DNA from: an uncultured Nonlabens sp.
GTDB taxonomy: Bacteria > Bacteroidota > Bacteroidia > Flavobacteriales > Flavobacteriaceae
Direction: 5' to 3'
Length of the DNA: 64,000 nt
Assembly: GCA_947491755.1 (NCBI GenBank)
Contig: CANLKV010000001.1
Coordinates: 310,001 to 374,000, forward strand
The stretch's first letter is position 1; the number at the start of each line of letters is the position of its first letter. This document shows positions 26,555-34,718 of the stretch, one piece after another. The translations under genes were made by a program, and so were the position numbers. The notes beneath the pieces are model-generated. The model was not told the origin of the DNA. It saw only the letters and a program-made list of their open reading frames with translations, and did no database searches.

Positions 26555-26839
26555 TTAGCGTGTCTTTTTGAATGCCTTATTATAGTTCTTATTCAATAGA
26601 GCTTGTACGTCTGACATACGGTAATATATCTTATTCCCAATTTGAGAAAATGATATTTTACCTTCATCACGCCACGTTTGAGCGGTACGCTTACTGATGT
26701 GCATAAGCTGTAAGAAGTCGGCATTATCTAAGAACGTATCTTCTGGTTTCTTAGATGCATCTGCAATTTTAGAGTTGATTTCGTCAATACGCCCTAAAAG
26801 TTCTTGGTATTGGTCTTTGGATAAAATGATTGCTTCCAT
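26555..26839 (-). CDS. Excisionase-like HTH protein
   Basis: 94 aa. The N-terminal helix carries the sequence DQYQELLGRIDEINSKI, then an HTH_17 fold: FLQLMHISKRTAQTWRDEG and IGNKIYYRMSDVQALLNKN. Such proteins serve as excisionases or regulators in Bacteroidota mobile elements. Lies 58 bp ahead of the Rep gene in the same direction and 106 bp behind the 681-aa gene. Confidence 0.8.
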   Translation of the reverse strand: MEAIILSKDQYQELLGRIDEINSKIADASKKPEDTFLDNADFLQLMHISKRTAQTWRDEGKISFSQIGNKIYYRMSDVQALLNKNYNKAFKKTR

Positions 26840-26945
26840 TTGCTGAAATAATTTTTAGATTACTCCAACAAATCTGAAAAAAGCCTTAGCGGGTAAAAAG
26901 GGTAAATGTGTTACACCCTTTTAAAACCCTTATCTTTTATGCAAA

Positions 26946-28991
26946 TTAGTGCAGAGGATTATTTTTTATGTACTCTATTGCGTCCTTTTTGTAATCTTCA
27001 GATGTATTAGATGCATCCAATTCGGATTTCATAATTGCATTTATCTTATTAGCGAACATTACACAAATTTTGTGAAGTCCTATATGGGATATAATTTTCT
27101 TTTCCCTTAGTGCTTCTACAACGCCTCTTATTGCACCTAACTTTTTTGGTGATAATGCATAATTACCATCAACTGTTATTGATAAATCTTCTAACATTTG
27201 TAATACATAGGTTTGCTTTTCGGTAGATAACAAATCTTCAAATGTTTCAAGCTTTGGTTTATCAATTAATAGTTTAGGATTTTCTGGCAAATAACTCAAT
27301 GGTGCTATTACGGAAGTTTCTCTTATAAAATCGGCTTCTATTGATAAAAACTCTTTAAATAAGTTTGGAAACTTATCTTCTTTACCTTCTAATCTTTTAT
27401 TTCTTTCAGCAATGGTTCTAAACTTTAACTCTCTTTGTTTTAATTCCTTTAGCCTTGATTGAATGTAAAGAATTTTATTATTTGGCTCTGCATTATCTAA
27501 TACCTCTTGAAGCCTTGAAATGCAATTCTCAAATAAACGTAAGTGAACATTACGATGATTTATAAAATGAATATCTAAAGGCACGGAATCATTCTGAAAG
27601 CGTCGAAAGAAAACATCCATTGAAGAATGTAATTCGTTGTAATCGTCTTTATCTAACAACATATCATTCATTAACGAATGTATTATTAAATGGGAACCTG
27701 AATCATTTTTAAAGTACATTGTTCTACTATCAAATAATTCATAAAAAATGGCCGTTATTTCCCAACTTACATTTAGAATCCTGTAAGCTGTTTTCAATTC
27801 TTCTAAAACTTCATCGAGTAGATTATTTACAACATAACTAAATCTTAAATTTTCAATCAATAATTCCTGATTTTCATCTCTTAAAAAGAAAAATATTCTT
27901 TTGTCATTAATTTTATTGTAAGCATCAATTTCATCTTCAAACTTAGCTCTTAGATATTCCTTTTTTTGTTCTGAAGTAATGGACTCATCATTGAAACAAA
28001 ATTCATTTAATGCATCAATTTCTTTTTGATATTCTTTCTCAGTCACTATCTTGACTTCTTCAATTTTCTCTTTTAAATCGATATATTCAAAAGGCTCATT
28101 TATGGAATTTCCTTTAATGATGCTCTTCATCCATTTTAATACGGTATCCAAGACATAAAAAATTGTAAGCTCATTGCTGACAATAGATTTAGCATTGTTT
28201 GAAATTTTATTTAAAGGCTCTTTTAAATTGTCAGGATTTAGCTTTCTGTAATTGTTTTCGTCGTTAAAAAACAAAGGATAATTTTCTAATAGCAAATCGT
28301 TATCATATTTGCTTATCTCGTTATTCTTGAAAATATACAGTTTGGATAAAATTTGTTTTAAGACTGATGTGTCATTTATTGTTTCTGTAAGTTCTTCTTC
28401 GAGTATTGAGAGTTCATTTGAAATGAAATTAATTGGATTTCTAATCGTGGCGCAATGCTCTTGATATAGCTTAATACTATTGATAACGTCATATTGAACT
28501 ATGTCCAATAGAGCATTCATTTGCCATTTAGAAATTTTATAGTAGTCTTCTTCTTCGATATTATAATAATGCTCGAAAGTTTCCAGATATTGGCATTGAA
28601 CACCTGCTAAGAAATCTTCATAAGTTAATTTGGGTATATGCTTTAATAATTCATCTATTTTATCAAAAATTAATTTTCCATAATCACCTAAATACACCGA
28701 TTGAATAAACTCATCAGTTTCATCTACATTTAATAGAAAATGACGATTTGCGAATTGTGTAAGTAACCAATCATCACTATTATTAATGTAGTAAGGATGT
28801 GGGTCTTGTTTCTTTAATGCTTTATTCTTTTCATTTTCCGCAACACAAAGCTTTAATTTTTCAAAGTCATCTAAACCATCAATTTCATTAAGTATGTTAT
28901 CATTAAAATCCTTTTCTGCTTTCTCTTCTGCTGTCTTTCGAATTATTTCAAAATGCGCTTTAACTATATTATTTATTGGTTTATTAAACAT
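26946..28991 (-). CDS. Large protein of unknown function, coupled to the integrase
   Basis: 681 aa, no domain recognised. Acidic and mainly helical, with several coiled-coil-like stretches (LSILEEELTETINDTS, LKELKQRELKFRTIAERNKR). The C-terminal ~60 residues (KKLGAIRGVVEALREKKIIS) look like a small winged-helix or HTH-like fold. Separated from the integrase stop by 3 bp, so translated from the same message. Perhaps an accessory recombination factor or a cargo gene; no function is claimed. Confidence 0.55.
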   Translation of the reverse strand: MFNKPINNIVKAHFEIIRKTAEEKAEKDFNDNILNEIDGLDDFEKLKLCVAENEKNKALKKQDPHPYYINNSDDWLLTQFANRHFLLNVDETDEFIQSVYLGDYGKLIFDKIDELLKHIPKLTYEDFLAGVQCQYLETFEHYYNIEEEDYYKISKWQMNALLDIVQYDVINSIKLYQEHCATIRNPINFISNELSILEEELTETINDTSVLKQILSKLYIFKNNEISKYDNDLLLENYPLFFNDENNYRKLNPDNLKEPLNKISNNAKSIVSNELTIFYVLDTVLKWMKSIIKGNSINEPFEYIDLKEKIEEVKIVTEKEYQKEIDALNEFCFNDESITSEQKKEYLRAKFEDEIDAYNKINDKRIFFFLRDENQELLIENLRFSYVVNNLLDEVLEELKTAYRILNVSWEITAIFYELFDSRTMYFKNDSGSHLIIHSLMNDMLLDKDDYNELHSSMDVFFRRFQNDSVPLDIHFINHRNVHLRLFENCISRLQEVLDNAEPNNKILYIQSRLKELKQRELKFRTIAERNKRLEGKEDKFPNLFKEFLSIEADFIRETSVIAPLSYLPENPKLLIDKPKLETFEDLLSTEKQTYVLQMLEDLSITVDGNYALSPKKLGAIRGVVEALREKKIISHIGLHKICVMFANKINAIMKSELDASNTSEDYKKDAIEYIKNNPLH

Positions 28992-28994
28992 ATT

Positions 28995-30212
28995 TTAATT
29001 GATGTATTTATCTACTGCGTTATCTAATTCACTACTTATGATTTTAGCGTAGACTTGTGTTATACCTATGTCTGTATGGTCCATTAATTTTGATACGTGT
29101 TCTATACGCATACCATTGTTTAACGCTCTTGTAGCGAATGTATGACGGCTTATATGAAAGGATAAGTTAAAAGGTAGTTCTAACTGTTTACCCATTCTAC
29201 TGAGATACATATTACTAAGTGAAATTGCTCTATTGGTAATTAAACTTCTATGCTCTCTATCCTTAAAATACTGTTCGTCTATTTTGGCAAACGGAAAAAT
29301 AATATCATTTTGATTTTTATTTTCTGTCGCATATCTGTCCAGAATGTCAATAGCTTTTTGCCCTATTCTTAGACTGTGTTGCCTTTTGGTCTTGCGTATG
29401 GTTTTAGTGATACGATAATTTTTTTTATCGTAGTTTTTCCATTGTAATTCGATAACATCGCCGAACCTTAAACCACCAGAGAACACCGAAAAAATAAACA
29501 TATCCTTAATGACTTGTGCTTTATGCTTGTCTGGAACTTCTAAATTCATAAAAGCATCAAACTGTTCAGCATTTAGGTAACGTTTAGTGGTTTTGTTTTT
29601 CTTTACCTTGAATTTGGTAAAGGGTGCTAATTCGTTAGAAATAAGGTCTTCTCTTTTAGCTTCTCGAAACATTAAGTTTAAGATTCTAAAAGCGTAATTA
29701 ATTGTAGTGTTGTTATTACCTAATTTTGAACTACAATATGAAGCGTAGTTTTTTAGGGTTGTGGCTGTGATGTCATCAAACATCAATTCACTATGGCCAA
29801 CAAACCTTTCAAACTTCTCAATGTTATTTTTATAACTTCTGTAAGTTGAAAGCGTGACTGTGTCTTTTAGCTTTTCACATCTGTCAAAAGCAAAGTCAAA
29901 GAAGTTAATTAAAGGTTTGCCTTTGATAGCTTCTTTAATTCGTCTTGCTGAGGTGGATTGATTACGTCTTTCTAAGTCGGCAATTTCCCCTTCTGCATCC
30001 GCCACCTTTTTTGAGATATAAGCATTTAACCTGGTAGAGTTTTGATGGTTCTTCTTTACCTTTTGTTTATCATCATCCCATTCATTGGGATGCAGTTTAA
30101 GACTCAAAGAAATAAACTTTGTTCTACGGTCTTTGATTACTCTAAGATATAGAGGTGCGTCGCCTGTTTTGTCTATCTTGTCTTTTCTCAGAATAATCTT
30201 TACCGAAGCCAT
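28995..30212 (-). CDS. Site-specific tyrosine recombinase (integrase)
   Basis: 405 aa, Bacteroidota phage-integrase type. N-terminal arm-binding domain (SVKIILRKDKIDKTGDAPLY), SAM-like core-binding domain (about 100-200), and catalytic domain with Arg in SGGLRFGD (about 247), HISRHTFATRAL (about 357), His in LMDHTDI and the nucleophile Tyr in TQVYAKI (about 386). It lacks the extra helix of integron IntI enzymes as far as can be judged, so it moves the island, not the cassettes. Reads away from the right end of the island. Confidence 0.92.
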   Translation of the reverse strand: MASVKIILRKDKIDKTGDAPLYLRVIKDRRTKFISLSLKLHPNEWDDDKQKVKKNHQNSTRLNAYISKKVADAEGEIADLERRNQSTSARRIKEAIKGKPLINFFDFAFDRCEKLKDTVTLSTYRSYKNNIEKFERFVGHSELMFDDITATTLKNYASYCSSKLGNNNTTINYAFRILNLMFREAKREDLISNELAPFTKFKVKKNKTTKRYLNAEQFDAFMNLEVPDKHKAQVIKDMFIFSVFSGGLRFGDVIELQWKNYDKKNYRITKTIRKTKRQHSLRIGQKAIDILDRYATENKNQNDIIFPFAKIDEQYFKDREHRSLITNRAISLSNMYLSRMGKQLELPFNLSFHISRHTFATRALNNGMRIEHVSKLMDHTDIGITQVYAKIISSELDNAVDKYIN

Positions 30213-30260
30213 AATTTACCTTAGATTTATAGTGTGCAATCTGGTGCATTGCGATACTAA

Positions 30261-30280
30261 GGTACAACTTTTGGTATAAC
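30261..30280. promoter_or_regulatory. Putative integrase arm-type site (right end)
   Basis: GGTACAACTTTTGGTATAAC, 49 bp upstream of the integrase ATG. Related to 11976-11994 at the left end and 30379-30397 beside attR. Confidence 0.5.
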
Positions 30281-30394
30281 ATTAGGTGCTTTTTCTTGTA
30301 TTTCTTTGCATTATTTTGCTTTACAAAAATATGTAAAATACTGTAATACAGTTATTAAAGTGAATTTTAAAGAATATAGGTACAACTTCTATAT

Positions 30395-30404
30395 AACAAT
30401 GTAT
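30395..30404 (+). other. attR core of the island
   Basis: AACAATGTAT, the same as attL. It continues rightward into the rest of the broken attC-like site. Confidence 0.7.
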
Positions 30405-30530
30405 AACCGCAATTACAGCAGATTCGACTACGTCCGAATCAACTCGGAATTGCTAACGTCAGTGCTAAACCGAAAAATAACGCATACTAACCAGTAACTG
30501 ACGCTTATTCGAGACCTTTGAGCATAATTT
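30404..30530. repeat. Right part of attC-like site 5, separated from its left arm by the island
   Basis: Highly structured: GCAATT (30409) pairs with AATTGC (30448), GATTCG (30421) with CGAATC (30435), CGTCAGT (30457) with ACTGACG (30497). Ends with GAGACC-TTTGAGC, a decayed version of GAGACC-GTTGTGT. A 63-codon frame crossing attR is not a gene. Confidence 0.6.
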
Positions 30531-30558
30531 AAAATAATGCTTTCATACCAATTTTTGG

Positions 30559-30566
30559 TATATTTG
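30559..30566 (+). promoter_or_regulatory. Bacteroidota -7 box for parDE
   Basis: TATATTTG fits TAnnTTTG, 17 bp before the ParD start. The -33 box is not clear. It overlaps a small palindrome ACCAATTTTTGGT that could be a ParD operator. Confidence 0.4.
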
Positions 30567-30582
30567 AGTAAACTTATGTCAA

Positions 30583-30834
30583 ATGAACAAAAACACATCT
30601 ATATCGCTAGGCAATTATTTTGACCAATTCGTTCAAAACCGAATAAGTGAAGGCAGATTTAAAAACGTCAGTGAAGTAATTCGTGCTGGATTAAGGCTTT
30701 TAGAGGAAGAAGAAAGTAAAGTAATTGCTTTAAAAAACGCAATTCATGAAGGAATCGATAGCGGAATTGCTCAAGATTTTGACCCAAAAGAACACTTAGA
30801 ATCTTTGAAAGCCAAAAAACACTCGAATGGCTGA
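30583..30834 (+). CDS. parD: ParD-family antitoxin
   Basis: 83 aa. Ribbon-helix-helix N-terminus (ISLGNYFDQFVQNRISEGRF, NVSEVIRAGLRLLEEEE), then the flexible acidic toxin-binding tail (AQDFDPKEHLESL). Neutralises ParE and represses its own promoter. The stop overlaps the toxin start (ATGGCTGA, 8-nt overlap), the usual layout. Lies in an integron-like cassette; TA pairs are typical stabilisers of cassette arrays. Confidence 0.9.
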   Translation: MNKNTSISLGNYFDQFVQNRISEGRFKNVSEVIRAGLRLLEEEESKVIALKNAIHEGIDSGIAQDFDPKEHLESLKAKKHSNG

Positions 30835-31126
30835 GTATAAACTGACAAACAAAGCTGTCGAGGATTTATCGAAAATATGGGATTACACATTTGAGGTTTG
30901 GTCGGAAAATCAGGCTGACAAATATTACGATGAACTAATTACCAATTGTGAGGAAATTGCGGAAAATCCAGGTTTAGGAAGAAAATACAAAGCAATATCA
31001 AAGCAACTTCTCGGTGTTAAAGCAAACCGACACATAATATTTTACAGAACATTGGATAAAAATTATGTTGAAATCACGAGAATACTGCACGAAAGAATGG
31101 ATTTAAGGAAAAGGATAACCGAATAA
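30827..31126 (+). CDS. parE: ParE-family toxin (RelE/ParE superfamily)
   Basis: 99 aa, full length. MAEYKLTNKAVEDLSKIWDY matches the ParE N-terminal helix, PGLGRKY the conserved loop, KANRHIIFYRT and ITRILHERMDLRKRI the C-terminal beta strand and tail. ParE toxins poison DNA gyrase. Translation is coupled to parD through the 8-nt overlap. Followed after 5-10 bases by the next attC-like arm. Confidence 0.9.
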   Translation: MAEYKLTNKAVEDLSKIWDYTFEVWSENQADKYYDELITNCEEIAENPGLGRKYKAISKQLLGVKANRHIIFYRTLDKNYVEITRILHERMDLRKRITE

Positions 31127-31130
31127 AACT

Positions 31131-31252
31131 GCACACAACAACGTATATAATTAATTGCTTGTCCTCGCATACTTCTAGAAATCCTTATCTATTTTCAATT
31201 TGTTTGGGATTTGAAAAGTCGAGTGAAAAACCGTGCAGCTATTCAAGACCAA
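31131..31252. repeat. attC-like site 6
   Basis: GCACACAACAACGTATATAA, then AATTGCTTG(T)CCTCGC as in site 3. The right end CAAGACC-AATGTCG is degenerate. The pairing with a cassette start upstream of parD is not exact. Confidence 0.5.
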
Positions 31253-31327
31253 TGTCGCTAGAAAACATCAGACAACAAACAAAATCTACATAATCGTTTA
31301 TTACAAACGTCCTAATTTCTAAGAACA

Positions 31328-32752
31328 ATGAGCAAGAATATAGTATACTGTCTATTGATTAACTCAATTTTAGTCTTATCGTGCACGAATAAATCAGAAA
31401 AGAAGATCACTAATCTTAATGAAGTAAATAATACAGAGATCGTTGGTAAAAAGATTCACTTAAAGATTTCTAATATTCCTAAAATTCAGCACCGTGTAAA
31501 AATCGGGATGAATGGCACCAAGACTGATAAGAGTCCGGCCTTTACTTATAAAACTTTGAATAATACAACTGTTTATGAAATTGTATATGATAAAAAAGAT
31601 TCAACTTTAATCAGAGAATTTGATTTAGATACCATCTTTTTGAAACTTAGGTATAATCCAGGAAAATCGTTAACGTACATTTTGAGACGAGGAGACTCAG
31701 CCTATATTGATTACTTAGACGAGAAACCCATTTTAAATTTAAAAAATAGAGTGTTAAAGAAAAATGACTTGGAATTAACTCTAGAATCAGCTGAATTTGA
31801 TAGTGCAAATGATCCCATGATCGGAATATTTAACCCGTTTAAACTGGATAGAAAAAAGAGAATAAATAAAATGAGTGAAAGTTTTGATAAGGTGCTTTTT
31901 ACTATTGATTCTCTTTGCAATAATGATTTCATTTCTGATGCAGAATATATTTATTTTCAAAAAAAATATGCATATCAGAAAGCCGCTAATCAAAGTGAAT
32001 TTGATACTAATCAGTTTAAAAACGAAGATCTACATATCAAAGCATACACAGATTATTTGAGCAGATTTGTATTTGAAAACTTAAAGGTTAAAACGATATC
32101 ACTAGGAAATGGAACGGCAAGAAATTTTCTTGAAAGTTTTGATTTTGTTTATTCAAAAGATTATTTCTCAAAAAAAAGTAAAAAGCACCTTCTTAAGGAA
32201 GCTTTAAAAAATATTAAAATAGATCATCCCAAATCGACATTTGATGATAGGTTAGAGAAATACAAACTTTTATTTCCAAAAGACAAATTTAAAGATAATG
32301 ATGTTGACATACCGTCAATTTCAGGGCTCATTCAAGATGTTAAATTGACTTCTTCCAATACATCAGCCACAACTCTAGCTCAAATATTAAACCAGAATAA
32401 AGGTAAAATTGTTTTTATTGATTTTTGGGCAAGTTGGTGTGCCCCTTGTATAGAAGCATTTTCATCATATGAATATCTCAAAAAAAAGTACAGCCAGGAA
32501 GAGGTAGTTTTTATTTTTATTTCAGTCGACACCTTTGAAAATAAATGGATATTGGCATCAGATAATAATAAACTAACCAATAGTTATTTGGCAGCAAATT
32601 ATCCTGAAGCAAAGTTTTACGAAGAATTGAACATTAGAAATTTCCCCAGATATTTGCTATTCAATCAAGAAGGTGAATTGCTAAAAAGTAAAGCACCGGC
32701 ACCAGATGGGGATTTACTAAAAGTATTTTTAGACGAGTTATTAATTAAATAG
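31328..32752 (+). CDS. TlpA-like thioredoxin-domain lipoprotein
   Basis: 474 aa. Lipoprotein signal with Cys at SILVLSC (about residue 19). Residues 30-340 form an unrecognised N-terminal region with many charged residues, as in Bacteroidota DUF4369/TlpA-like proteins. The C-terminal thioredoxin domain has IDFWASWCAPCIEAF with the redox CAPC pair (about residue 373) and cis-Pro in NFPRYLLF. It would reduce or exchange disulphides in the periplasm. AT-rich like the cassette genes; it follows attC-like site 6 but no closing site is clear. Confidence 0.85.
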   Translation: MSKNIVYCLLINSILVLSCTNKSEKKITNLNEVNNTEIVGKKIHLKISNIPKIQHRVKIGMNGTKTDKSPAFTYKTLNNTTVYEIVYDKKDSTLIREFDLDTIFLKLRYNPGKSLTYILRRGDSAYIDYLDEKPILNLKNRVLKKNDLELTLESAEFDSANDPMIGIFNPFKLDRKKRINKMSESFDKVLFTIDSLCNNDFISDAEYIYFQKKYAYQKAANQSEFDTNQFKNEDLHIKAYTDYLSRFVFENLKVKTISLGNGTARNFLESFDFVYSKDYFSKKSKKHLLKEALKNIKIDHPKSTFDDRLEKYKLLFPKDKFKDNDVDIPSISGLIQDVKLTSSNTSATTLAQILNQNKGKIVFIDFWASWCAPCIEAFSSYEYLKKKYSQEEVVFIFISVDTFENKWILASDNNKLTNSYLAANYPEAKFYEELNIRNFPRYLLFNQEGELLKSKAPAPDGDLLKVFLDELLIK

Positions 32753-33012
32753 TTCGGTTAATTAATCAATAATTTATTTAAATATTCAACTAAAAGCGCA
32801 ATTAATTAAGTCTTGATGGTATTATAAATTTAAAATAGTATCAGTTACCAACAATGACCGTACTCAATTGTATTTCAAATCACCCCATCAAAAAATTTAC
32901 ATCACGATTCAACCCGTAAAGCTTTTACCTATTTACAACATCTGTAGATTCCTATCAAACCCTTATGCCACAACAAGAGCAATAGCCCACCCACCCGATT
33001 GATCCTTTTACA
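32753..33012. other. AT-rich gap at the right edge of the accessory region
   Basis: No gene. ACCAACAATGACCGTACT near 32850 resembles an attC-like left arm and may be the last remnant of the array. Base composition changes back to core-like from about 32930. Confidence 0.4.
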
Positions 33013-33672
33013 ATGACGCCTTCCCGCCTGCATATAAATCAGCTATCCTTCCGTTACCGGCGGTCTGCGATTTTAAATGCAGTTGATTTTGACCTGTCTA
33101 CCAATCAGGTCATCGGTTTATTAGGCCGCAACGGCGCTGGTAAATCCACATTAATGCAATGCATAGCAGGTATATTAAAGACCAAGCATATACAAACCTA
33201 TATTGATGATGTGCCTGTGGATGTGACAGCACACCAGCAGCAATTGATAAGTTATTTACCCCAGGATCCTTTTTTAATGAAAGGCCTTAAAGTAATAGAT
33301 GCGGTCCAGGCGATGTATGAAGACCCATCAGATCAAGATGTGATCTTGTACGAACCCATGGTCCACCAGATGCATGATAAAAAGGTAGGTGCCTTATCCA
33401 TGGGAGAGCGACGCTTTCTAGAGTTTCTAGTTATTTTTAATTTACCTCATCCTTTTGTGATGCTGGACGAGCCTTTTTCTGGACTGGCACCCCTACAAAT
33501 ACAACGGGTACAAGAAATTATTAATGCAAAAAAAGGCAGTAAAGGCATACTGATCTCTGACCACTATTACCACAACGTGCTGCAAATCACAGATGTCAAC
33601 CTATTGCTTACTAATGGCAAGCTGCAATCCATCGCTGCAGATCAAGTTGCCCAGGCTTATAGAAACGGCTAG
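33013..33672 (+). CDS. ABC transporter ATP-binding protein
   Basis: 219 aa. Walker A GRNGAGKST, Q-loop SYLPQDP, signature LSMGERRF (variant of LSGGQ), Walker B FVMLDEPFSGL and H-loop SDHYYH. Shorter than most importers' ATPases and without an adjacent permease, so it may be an orphan or part of an exporter encoded elsewhere. Its 3' end overlaps the convergent AraC gene by 4 bp. Confidence 0.9.
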   Translation: MTPSRLHINQLSFRYRRSAILNAVDFDLSTNQVIGLLGRNGAGKSTLMQCIAGILKTKHIQTYIDDVPVDVTAHQQQLISYLPQDPFLMKGLKVIDAVQAMYEDPSDQDVILYEPMVHQMHDKKVGALSMGERRFLEFLVIFNLPHPFVMLDEPFSGLAPLQIQRVQEIINAKKGSKGILISDHYYHNVLQITDVNLLLTNGKLQSIAADQVAQAYRNG

Positions 33673-34544
33673 CCCGCCATGATATACTTTTTGGGCGTGG
33701 TGCCGTATTTTTTTTTGAACGCACTTATAAAATGGCTGCCGGTGCTGTAACCTACCTTCAAACCTACCTCATTGACATTGTGTTGACCGCTATCCAGCAA
33801 CTGGCGCGCATATTCCAGCTTGTGCTCCAGTAAAAACCCATATACCGTATCGCCATAGACCTCTTTAAAACCTTCTTTTAGTTTTTTAAGCGGCAGGGCA
33901 ATCTCAGTCGCTAGCTCTTGCAGCGATGGTGGATCTGTCATTCGGTTGATGATAATATCTTTGGCCATTTTAATTTTGGCCATATTTTTTTCATCTACTA
34001 GAAAAGGGCAAGCCTCTACATCTGGATCATCCTTAGTATTAAAGTATAAGGATAGCAATTCATAGGCTTTGCCTTTAAAATACAAGCGCTTTATCGCATC
34101 ATTCAGATTGTAATTCATCAATTGATGCAAGGCCACCGCCATCGATGGAGAGACCTTGCCATCCACATAATATTTTTTATCCCTATTGTCTGCGCTCAAA
34201 AAACTTACATGGTCTGCATCTGGAGAGAATAGAGAGTGGAATTTTTTAATAGAAACCAGCACGACAATCACCCAGCTATGAGCCCCTATTTGCAAATTAA
34301 CAGGCAAGTCTCTAGTAGGATTATATAGCAAATAAGAGTTTTGCTCCATCAACGGCAATTGATAACTCCCCTCGTTAAAAGCGAGCTGCACACTGCCTTT
34401 TAAACAAAAGTGAAATTGAATATACGACCTATCGATATCATGCTTAAAAGACTCGTTTACAGCACCTTCATTCTTTACTCGCACCACTTGAAACCCGTCT
34501 TCTATACGGGTTATTTCTGCGGTTCCTATAGCGGTATTTTTCAT
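33669..34544 (-). CDS. AraC-family transcriptional regulator
   Basis: 291 aa. The N-terminal ligand/cupin-like part is followed by the C-terminal double HTH: MTDPPSLQELATEIALPLKK and NEVGLKVGYSTGSHFISAFK with the typical KYGTTPKKY ending. Divergent from hemA with a 174-bp shared upstream region. This arrangement is common in Flavobacteriaceae and suggests, without proof, that it senses iron or haem and regulates haem synthesis or siderophore genes. Confidence 0.9.
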   Translation of the reverse strand: MKNTAIGTAEITRIEDGFQVVRVKNEGAVNESFKHDIDRSYIQFHFCLKGSVQLAFNEGSYQLPLMEQNSYLLYNPTRDLPVNLQIGAHSWVIVVLVSIKKFHSLFSPDADHVSFLSADNRDKKYYVDGKVSPSMAVALHQLMNYNLNDAIKRLYFKGKAYELLSLYFNTKDDPDVEACPFLVDEKNMAKIKMAKDIIINRMTDPPSLQELATEIALPLKKLKEGFKEVYGDTVYGFLLEHKLEYARQLLDSGQHNVNEVGLKVGYSTGSHFISAFKKKYGTTPKKYIMAG

Positions 34545-34575
34545 AATGCGTATTATTTAAAATGATTATAAATAG

Positions 34576-34596
34576 TTCGCTTTCGCGAAAGCGGAA
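34576..34596. repeat. Palindromic repeat (copy 2, intergenic)
   Basis: TTCGCTTTCGCGAAAGCGGA in the araC-hemA divergent region. Confidence 0.9.
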
Positions 34597-34703
34597 CCTC
34601 TCAAAAGCATTATTTACACTGACATAAAGCTTGTGAATATCAAAATTAGCACATTGCGACGAAAATGAAACCTCTAGCGTTATTTTTAACGAAATGTGAC
34701 CGT

Positions 34704-34711
34704 TAATTTTG
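34704..34711 (+). promoter_or_regulatory. Likely -7 box of the hemA promoter
   Basis: TAATTTTG fits TAnnTTTG, 7 bp before the first ATG of hemA (34719); a TTTT run about 20 bp upstream could be the -33 element. The short leader suggests ATG 34725 or 34734 could be the real start. Confidence 0.35.
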
Positions 34712-34718
34712 CGACCAC

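Larger units (their letters stand above)
11905..30404. mobile_element. 18.5-kb integrated genomic island inserted in an attC-like site
   Basis: Flanked by the direct repeat AACAATGTAT (11905-11914 and 30395-30404). The repeated word GGTACAAC-N5/6-GGTATAAC lies inside both ends (11976, 30261, and a variant at 30379), like arm sites for a tyrosine recombinase. A matching integrase gene lies at the right end. Joining the outer flanks rebuilds one attC-like site, TACACACAACAATGTAT|AACCGCAATT.... Contents: integrase, 681-aa unknown, HTH/Xis, Rep, type III R-M with three further genes, HTH, DUF6266. Confidence 0.8.

Noticed and set aside
28995..30212. Integrase as the IntI of the cassette array
   Set aside because: It has the Bacteroidota phage-integrase layout with arm-binding domain, lies inside an island with its own att repeats, and the array is interrupted by that island.
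30306..30497. 63-codon frame near the integrase
   Set aside because: It crosses attR and the broken attC-like site.
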